Shown: positions 1 to 4,299 of the stretch, in pieces
Numbering within the stretch: position 1 is the first letter of the stretch
Layout of the letters: each line of letters opens with the position of its first letter
The notes under the pieces: generated by a model
The model's input: only the letters and a program-made list of their open reading frames with translations
Told to the model about the DNA's origin: nothing
Databases searched by the model: none
NCBI GenBank assembly: GCA_012798745.1
Contig: JAAZMQ010000369.1
Span: forward strand, 1 to 8,442
Reading direction: 5' to 3'
Source of the DNA: Bacteroidales bacterium
GTDB taxonomy: Bacteria > Bacteroidota > Bacteroidia > Bacteroidales > Dysgonomonadaceae
DNA length: 8,442 nt
Program-made: the position numbers and the translations under genes

Positions 1-1008
1 AAACTACAAATCGGGAATACCTATGCGGCCATCACAACACAAGATTCCATTTCAAACATTGAGTATCTTGTTTTTGAAAAATCAAAAACCGAATATGTGG
101 TAGTAGATCTCTCTTCAGACAACATTAAAGCATATGAAGGTGAGAAACCTATCACCCTGCAACGCAAATATGCCGAGGGGACAATTACCTCTTCGTTATG
201 GAATGCGATCATCGATACCGAAGCACAACCACAGCTTGCGCTTAAACTATCCGATCTCTATGCCTGGCAAATCGATTTTTTTGACATTAAAAAGGGAGAT
301 TCATTTTGTTTGATGTATGATGAAGCCTATATCGATGATACTACCTTTGTGGACATAGTTTCGATAGAAGGTGCGGTTTTTATGCATCAGGGCAAAACAT
401 ACTGTGCAATTCCTTTTGAACAAGATTCAGTTATAGAATATTTCGACGAAGAAGGCAATAGTCTGAGAAAGGAATTTCTGAAATCGCCTCTCGACTTCTT
501 CCGCATCACCTCCAGGTTTACCAATTCCCGTTATCACCCTATCCTGAAACGATACCGGGCACACCATGGTGTAGATTATGCTGCACCTGTAGGTACACCG
601 GTAAAAACAATTGGCGATGGTGTAGTGATTGAAAAAGGATATCAACAAAACGGAGGAGGAAACTATCTGAAGGTGAAACATAACAGTGTGTATACTACAA
701 CCTATATGCATCTGAGTCGGTTTGCCAAAGGAATCAAAAAAGGAAGTATCGTGAAACAAGGAGATATCATCGCTTACGTGGGATCAACCGGCTTGTCTAC
801 CGGGCCTCATCTCGATTTCCGTGTATACAAAAACAATCAGCCCATTAATCCACTCACCATGGAGTCACCACCTACTTTACCTGTAAAGCCCGAATTGAGA
901 GATAGTTTTCTGGTGGTTCGAGACAATGTACTGCGGCAATTGGATAGTTTGCAACAATCTACGCGACTATATGCTTCAAGGCCCGACTCGTTAAGTCAAG
1001 ATCTGTAA
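1..1008 (+). CDS. M23 (LytM/MepM/Csd3-like) peptidoglycan endopeptidase, 5'-truncated by window edge
   Basis: The reading frame is open from base 1 to the TAA at 1006-1008, giving 335 codons. The GTG at 97 lies inside a continuing frame, so it is probably not the start; the true start, with any signal peptide, lies upstream of the window. Codons about 75-170 resemble the second domain of Csd3/MepM-type peptidases (LYAWQIDFF, GDSF, FDEEGNSLRKEFLKSPL). The M23 domain follows at about codons 170-285, with SRF...YHPIL, HHGVDYAAPVGTPV, YMHLS and GPHLDF. Predicted metal and catalytic residues are H188, D192, H237 and H270. The position that is usually the third zinc ligand (HxH) is D272. About 50 residues, rich in P, S and L, follow the domain. 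The family cuts peptide cross-links of murein outside the inner membrane. The gene converges on nth across a 77-base gap in which I see no convincing terminator. Family assignment is firm; the exact bond cleaved is unknown. Confidence 0.9.
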   Translation, partial: KLQIGNTYAAITTQDSISNIEYLVFEKSKTEYVVVDLSSDNIKAYEGEKPITLQRKYAEGTITSSLWNAIIDTEAQPQLALKLSDLYAWQIDFFDIKKGDSFCLMYDEAYIDDTTFVDIVSIEGAVFMHQGKTYCAIPFEQDSVIEYFDEEGNSLRKEFLKSPLDFFRITSRFTNSRYHPILKRYRAHHGVDYAAPVGTPVKTIGDGVVIEKGYQQNGGGNYLKVKHNSVYTTTYMHLSRFAKGIKKGSIVKQGDIIAYVGSTGLSTGPHLDFRVYKNNQPINPLTMESPPTLPVKPELRDSFLVVRDNVLRQLDSLQQSTRLYASRPDSLSQDL

Positions 1009-1085
1009 ATGCATTTTCAATCAAAAATTTTTTCTCGCATCGTAACCCGGTTGATAATTTATTTAATGGGGAACAAAACTCTTTT

Positions 1086-1745
1086 TCAAAGTTGAGTTAA
1101 ATTACCCTTTACTTTGTACTCATAGTACTTACAATATTCTCGAAGCCCGCATTCCTCACATTTTGGTTTTCGTGCCGTACATACATATCGCCCATGAAGA
1201 ATCAGCCAATGATGTGCTTTCGATAACAACTCTTCCGGAATATATTTCACCAGCTCTTTTTCTACTTCCAACGGAGTTTTAGCATTGTCTGTCAATCCCA
1301 GACGATTCGATACCCTGAAAACATGTGTATCCACAGGCATAGCAGGTACATCAAACGCAACAGCAAGCATTACATTTGCCGTCTTTCTCCCTACGCCCGG
1401 CAACGTTAATAACGAATCGATATCCGAAGGCACTTCCCCTCCGAAATCATTCACCAGTTTTTGTGCCATTTTTACCAGATTTTTCGCCTTGTTGTTTGGA
1501 TAGGAACACGATTTGATGTATTCATATACTTCTTCAGGCGAAGCCGCAGCCAAAACCTCAGGTGTAGGGTATGCTTTAAATAAAGAGGGCGTAATCATAT
1601 TCACTCGTTTGTCGGTACACTGAGCCGATAAAATTACCGCTATTAGCAATTGAAAAGGATTATCGTAATGCAGTTCCGTTGTTGCAGATTGTGCATTTGC
1701 TGCAAACCATTGCAACACATTTTTAAAGCGTTCTTCTTTTGTCAT
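1086..1745 (-). CDS. nth: Endonuclease III (DNA glycosylase/AP lyase)
   Basis: This 219-residue protein has the usual length of bacterial endonuclease III, which excises oxidised pyrimidines and nicks the abasic site in base-excision repair. It shows the helix-hairpin-helix LPGVGRKTA (115-123) with the catalytic lysine K121, then VDTHVFR with the catalytic aspartate D139. The C-terminal [4Fe-4S] cluster loop has cysteines 189, 196, 199 and 205 in the C-x6-C-x2-C-x5-C spacing. I start it at the ATG at 1745 (MTKEERF). A longer in-frame start at 1793 would add 16 residues, MFGSLPYGAC..., that overlap the end of rsmE and do not look like the family. With this start only 2 bases separate it from the rsmE stop, so it is the last gene of the bfn-rsmE-nth operon. 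No Shine-Dalgarno is visible before the ATG, as is common in Bacteroidetes. Confidence 0.96.
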   Translation of the reverse strand: MTKEERFKNVLQWFAANAQSATTELHYDNPFQLLIAVILSAQCTDKRVNMITPSLFKAYPTPEVLAAASPEEVYEYIKSCSYPNNKAKNLVKMAQKLVNDFGGEVPSDIDSLLTLPGVGRKTANVMLAVAFDVPAMPVDTHVFRVSNRLGLTDNAKTPLEVEKELVKYIPEELLSKAHHWLILHGRYVCTARKPKCEECGLREYCKYYEYKVKGNLTQL

Positions 1746-1747
1746 TA

Positions 1748-2458
1748 TTACGATTGATTCAACACATGCACCATATGGCAGGCTACCAAACATGCCGTTT
1801 CTGTTCGTAAACGGTTTTCACCGAGACTAACCAACTCAAAACCCTTTTTCATGGCTTCTTGCACTTCTTCTTCACTAAAATCACCCTCAGGACCTATTAA
1901 TAATAAAGCCTCTTCACCTTTTCTATATATTTGGGTCAACGGTTTCTTTTCCATCGATGAATAACAATGGGCTATAAATTTTCTGCCTGCAAAAGGCATC
2001 GAAATCAACTCTTGAAAAGGAATCATTTCATTTAAAGAGGGCAAAACTGCCTGCCGAGATTGCTTCATAGCCGAAACCGCAATCTTTCTCAGTCGTTCCG
2101 ATTTAATTTCTTTCCGTTCGGAAAACCGACAAAGTAAGGGAGTTATTTCGTCTATACCAATTTCTGTTGCTTTTTCGACAAACCACTCATTTCGCTCCAT
2201 GTTTTTAGTAGGAGCAAAAGCAATATGGAGGTAAAAACCCCAACTTTTACCACGAAAAATCTCTTTCTCGATTCCTACTACACAATGTTTGGGGTGAGCC
2301 TTTGTAAGAATACAATCGTAGAAATATCCTCTCCCGTCGGTTATAGTTAACCTATCGCCTTCTCTCATCCGCAACACTTTAATACAATGATGCGATTCCT
2401 GCTCAGAAAGTTGAGGATTCTCTCTGACACCGGGGCTATAAAAAAGTGCATCAGACAT
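1748..2458 (-). CDS. rsmE: 16S rRNA (uracil-1498-N3)-methyltransferase RsmE
   Basis: This is a 236-residue SPOUT-class methyltransferase of normal family length, expected to place the N3-methyl group on U1498 of 16S rRNA using S-adenosylmethionine. The N-terminal PUA-like part contains HHCIKVLRMREGD (23-35), the segment usually written as H..VLR...GD in RsmE. AFAPTKNMERNEWFVEKATEIG (81-101) marks the start of the methyltransferase fold. The SAM-binding trefoil knot is shown by LLIGPEGDFS (186-195) and LGENRLRTETA (212-222). The ATG at 2458 gives the family-typical N terminus (M-x-LFY). It starts 12 bases after the stop of the DUF151 gene and ends 2 bases before nth, so all three are probably one transcript. 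All key motifs are intact. Confidence 0.95.
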   Translation of the reverse strand: MSDALFYSPGVRENPQLSEQESHHCIKVLRMREGDRLTITDGRGYFYDCILTKAHPKHCVVGIEKEIFRGKSWGFYLHIAFAPTKNMERNEWFVEKATEIGIDEITPLLCRFSERKEIKSERLRKIAVSAMKQSRQAVLPSLNEMIPFQELISMPFAGRKFIAHCYSSMEKKPLTQIYRKGEEALLLIGPEGDFSEEEVQEAMKKGFELVSLGENRLRTETACLVACHMVHVLNQS

Positions 2459-2470
2459 GTACCGATGAAA

Positions 2471-3067
2471 TTACGATTTGTTTTCCCGCCGTTTGATTTC
2501 GTCCCGAAGACGCGAAGCCAATTCGTAATTTTCTTCCTTGACGGCTTCTTCAAGTCGATTCTTCAACGCATCAATACGAAGGTGTGAAAGATCGTCCGGA
2601 ACTTTATCCTCTTCGCTTTCGGAAGATTGCTCTCCGGAGAAAGCCGATATCCCTTCATCAAAAACAATCGCCATGTTTTTCATAATCTCTTCTGTGGTAT
2701 AAATAGGTGAACGTGTACGCATAGCAATAGCTACCGCATCGGAAGTTCGCGAATCAATTCGATATTCTTTACCGTATTGCCGCAATAACAACTCCGAATA
2801 AAAAGCACCATTTTCAAATTTATGAATAAATACTTCTGCCAATTCGATATTAAGCGCTTTAAAAATGGAATGGATAAGATCGTGAGATAATGGTCGCGGA
2901 GGAGTTATATTTTCTATTACGAGAGCGATAGATTGCGCCTCGGGAGTACCTATGACAATCGGCAATCGCCTCATGCCGTTTTCTTCGGCAAGAATAAGTG
3001 CATATGCTCCAGCTTGCACTTGGCTAAACGAAATACCCAATACAGAAAGTTTAACTCGATTTTCCAC
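2471..3067 (-). CDS. Bifunctional nuclease family (DUF151/BFN) protein with C-terminal UVR domain
   Basis: The 198-residue protein opens with a DUF151/BFN domain (about 1-140). Conserved blocks are LPIVIGTPEAQSIA (35-48), RPLSHDL (58-64), the segment EVFIHKFENGAFYSELLL (78-95), and IDSRTSDAVAIAMR...PIY (104-123). A poorly conserved acidic linker (about 142-160, SGEQSSESEEDK) leads to a UVR domain (about 163-197: LKNRLEEAVKEENYELASRLRDEIKRRE), the helical hairpin also found in UvrB and UvrC. A plant member of DUF151 has been described as having DNase and RNase activity; the activity of the bacterial form here is inferred only. The start is GTG, supported by an AAAAGGA ribosome site 7 bases upstream and an in-frame TAA just above it. 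It heads the operon with rsmE and nth, downstream of a Bacteroidetes -7 box. Its exact role is unknown; adjacency to nth would fit nucleic-acid maintenance. Confidence 0.9.
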   Translation of the reverse strand: MENRVKLSVLGISFSQVQAGAYALILAEENGMRRLPIVIGTPEAQSIALVIENITPPRPLSHDLIHSIFKALNIELAEVFIHKFENGAFYSELLLRQYGKEYRIDSRTSDAVAIAMRTRSPIYTTEEIMKNMAIVFDEGISAFSGEQSSESEEDKVPDDLSHLRIDALKNRLEEAVKEENYELASRLRDEIKRRENKS

Positions 3068-3074
3068 AATAAAT

Positions 3075-3081
3075 TCCTTTT
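3075..3081 (-). promoter_or_regulatory. Shine-Dalgarno-like site for the DUF151 gene (supports GTG start)
   Basis: On the minus strand the sequence AAAAGGA ends 7 bases before the GTG at 3067. It is the clearest ribosome binding site in the window, where the other genes have only AT-rich leaders. Together with the in-frame TAA just upstream it settles the GTG as the start. Confidence 0.6.
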
Positions 3082-3104
3082 AATAATTTTAAATGATAAG
3101 ACTT

Positions 3105-3112
3105 CAAATATA
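3105..3112 (-). promoter_or_regulatory. Bacteroidetes -7 box TATATTTG for the bfn-rsmE-nth operon
   Basis: The minus strand reads TATATTTG, an exact match to the Bacteroidetes primary-sigma -7 consensus TAnnTTTG, 37 bases upstream of the GTG at 3067. A TTTG at 3139-3136 could be the -33 element, but its 23-base spacing is longer than the usual 19-21. The predicted leader is about 30 bases. The assignment is by motif and position only. Confidence 0.55.
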
Positions 3113-3194
3113 GTATTTTTCCGTATAATAAGAACCAAAATCGCAAATAAATAGAAAAAACGATTGATTTTTTTATTTATTTGAAGAAAATTAT

Positions 3195-3202
3195 TATCTT
3201 TG
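3195..3202 (+). promoter_or_regulatory. Bacteroidetes -7 box TATCTTTG for tRNA-His
   Basis: TATCTTTG matches TAnnTTTG and lies 17 bases before the tRNA, so transcription would begin about a dozen bases ahead of the mature 5' end. The expected -33 position holds only a T-rich run (around 3168-3174) with no clear TTTG. The same octamer recurs before tkt and before the nucleoside transporter gene. Confidence 0.6.
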
Positions 3203-3219
3203 CAGGCGCAAATTTAAAT

Positions 3220-3297
3220 GGTGGTTGTAGCTCAGTTGGTTAGAGCGACGGATTGTGGTTCCGTAAGTCGTGGGTTCGAATCCCATCTTCCACCCCA
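3220..3297 (+). tRNA. tRNA-His (anticodon GTG)
   Basis: The cloverleaf can be folded by hand. The acceptor 5' strand is GTGGTTG (3221-3227), preceded by G at 3220 as the G-1 identity base of tRNA-His. The D stem is GCTC/GAGC (3230-3233/3243-3246). The anticodon stem is ACGGA/TCCGT (3248-3252/3260-3264) with a 7-base loop carrying GTG at 3255-3257. The T arm is GTGGG-TTCGAAT-CCCAT (3270-3286). The acceptor 3' strand is CTTCCAC (3287-3293), the discriminator is C3294, which can pair with G-1, and CCA is encoded at 3295-3297. Pairs 5-68 and 6-67 of the acceptor stem are both U opposite U, while the other five pairs are Watson-Crick. The gene has its own -7 box and an intrinsic terminator, so it is a single-gene unit. 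Confidence 0.97.
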
Positions 3298-3349
3298 TAT
3301 TGAATTGATTGGGAACAGTTTTTTCATTCTTTCATGATTTGTTTTAGGT

Positions 3350-3383
3350 AATCACGTATTTTTGACGATACGTGATTTTTTTT
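3350..3383 (+). terminator. Rho-independent terminator downstream of tRNA-His
   Basis: AATCACGTAT (3350-3359) and ATACGTGATT (3368-3377) form a perfect 10-base-pair stem around an 8-base loop, and the T run continues to 3383. It lies 53 bases after the tRNA CCA end. The T run overlaps the stop codon (3382-3384) of the convergent methyltransferase gene. On the minus strand the hairpin is not followed by a T run, so it is mainly a plus-strand terminator. Confidence 0.85.
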
Positions 3384-4140
3384 ATTCCCTTCTTCGAAAC
3401 TCTGAACAAACGATTGCTGTGGCAGCTGCTACATTTAACGATTCTGATGTTGTGCGTAAAGCCGGATAATTCGGAATGAATAATCGACGGTTAACCCATT
3501 TTTCAACATAAGAGCGAATTCCGCTTCCTTCATTACCCATCACAATCAAACCATTCTCGGAAAGGTTTGTCTTGTAAATGTCCTCTCCATCCAAAAAAGT
3601 ACCATAAATAAGCAAATCGGAATTATTCTTCAAAAAAATGTTCAAATCAATATAGTGCACTTTTACTCGTGCAATGGCTCCCATTGTAGACTGAACTGTT
3701 TTTGGGAGGTAAATATCCACTGTATCGGGTGAACAAAAAATATTCTCGATACCAAACCAATCGGCTATGCGAACAATTGTTCCCATATTCCCCGGATCCT
3801 GAATGCCATCCAATACTAAATGGATGTTATTTTTGAGATCAACAACAGAAAAATCATTCTTGGGCTGATAAAACACGCCGATAACAGGTGGCGCCGTTTT
3901 TAGGAATGAGGCTTTTTTCAACTCTTCTTCCGAAGCGGTAATTATTTCGATACCTCTATCATTTAAATACGCAAACTCATTCAACATTTCAGGTAAAACT
4001 GCAATAAATTGGCATTGACACGAAACCAACAAATCGGAGACTATCTTTTTTCCTTCGGCAACAAAAGTACCGTATTCCATGCGACGTTTTTTATCTTTTA
4101 ACGATTGAATATATTTTATTTTATTTTTACTCAGTGTCAT
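3382..4140 (-). CDS. SpoU/TrmH-family RNA 2'-O-ribose methyltransferase
   Basis: The 252-residue protein has the two-part build of SpoU methyltransferases. The N-terminal substrate-binding region (about 1-95) carries EYGTFVAEGKKIV (22-34). The C-terminal SPOUT knot has motif 1 with DPGNMGTIVR (115-124, N118 and R124), PKTVQSTMGA (146-155), motif 2 with MGNEGSGI (201-208) and motif 3 with SLNVAAATAI (234-243). These enzymes methylate a ribose 2'-OH in rRNA or tRNA using S-adenosylmethionine; the target here cannot be read from the sequence. I chose the ATG at 4140 (MTLSKNKIK) because homologues as I know them begin close to the LSKNKIK motif. An in-frame ATG at 4149 adds only MIN and sits almost on the predicted transcription start. 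The gene is transcribed alone, convergent with tRNA-His and divergent from tkt. Confidence 0.92.
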   Translation of the reverse strand: MTLSKNKIKYIQSLKDKKRRMEYGTFVAEGKKIVSDLLVSCQCQFIAVLPEMLNEFAYLNDRGIEIITASEEELKKASFLKTAPPVIGVFYQPKNDFSVVDLKNNIHLVLDGIQDPGNMGTIVRIADWFGIENIFCSPDTVDIYLPKTVQSTMGAIARVKVHYIDLNIFLKNNSDLLIYGTFLDGEDIYKTNLSENGLIVMGNEGSGIRSYVEKWVNRRLFIPNYPALRTTSESLNVAAATAIVCSEFRRRE

Positions 4141-4156
4141 ATTAATCATAAATTAG

Positions 4157-4164
4157 CAAATTTA
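4157..4164 (-). promoter_or_regulatory. Bacteroidetes -7 box TAAATTTG for the SpoU methyltransferase gene
   Basis: The minus strand reads TAAATTTG, an exact fit to TAnnTTTG. It ends 16 bases before the ATG at 4140 and 7 bases before the ATG at 4149, so the mRNA would have a leader of about 10 bases or almost none. No good -33 TTTG is seen at the expected distance. It is divergent from the tkt promoter. Confidence 0.5.
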
Positions 4165-4175
4165 AAAAACAATAT

Positions 4176-4188
4176 CCATTTTAAATGG
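4176..4188. repeat. Perfect 13-base inverted repeat between divergent promoters
   Basis: CCATTT-T-AAATGG is a perfect inverted repeat with 6-base arms. It lies between the -7 boxes of the methyltransferase gene and tkt and ends 19 bases before the tkt -7 box, where a -33 element would be. It could be an operator, but AT-rich palindromes of this size also occur by chance, so no function is assigned. Confidence 0.4.
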
Positions 4189-4207
4189 CATGTTCCCGAA
4201 AAAAATA

Positions 4208-4215
4208 TATCTTTG
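4208..4215 (+). promoter_or_regulatory. Bacteroidetes -7 box TATCTTTG for tkt-rpiB
   Basis: TATCTTTG matches TAnnTTTG and is identical to the box before tRNA-His. It predicts an AT-rich leader of roughly 80 bases to the tkt ATG at 4300. No clear -33 TTTG is found; the region holds the inverted repeat at 4176-4188 instead. Confidence 0.6.
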
Positions 4216-4254
4216 CCATAATAGAAGTATTTCTTGGAGTGCCACAATTTTTGC

Positions 4255-4281
4255 AAAACTAAAAACTAAAAACTAAAAAAT
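4255..4281 (+). repeat. Short tandem repeat (AAAAACT unit) in the tkt leader
   Basis: The unit AAAAACT repeats in tandem: AAAACT, AAAAACT, AAAAACT, then AAAAAAT. It ends 18 bases before the tkt start codon. No Shine-Dalgarno is present between it and the ATG. It may be an unstructured A-rich translation-enhancing leader, or a slippage-prone microsatellite-like tract. Confidence 0.7.
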
Positions 4282-4299
4282 CAACAAAAATTTAATCTT

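Noticed and set aside
97..99. GTG at 97 as the start of the M23 gene.
   Set aside because: The frame is open back to base 1 with protein-like content and no ribosome site precedes 97, so the gene begins outside the window.
1009..1085. Possible terminator between the convergent M23 and nth genes, including AACCCGGTT at 1044-1052.
   Set aside because: The palindrome has 4-base arms around one central base, so it cannot form a hairpin, and no longer stem followed by a T run is present.
1009..1095. A 28-codon reading frame directly after the M23 stop codon (ATG at 1009).
   Set aside because: It has no ribosome site, no recognisable motif, and its end overlaps the nth 3' end on the other strand. 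A frame this short is expected by chance.
1746..1793. A longer nth start at 1793 overlapping rsmE.
   Set aside because: The extra 16 residues do not resemble endonuclease III N termini, and the ATG at 1745 gives a normal-length protein right after the rsmE stop.
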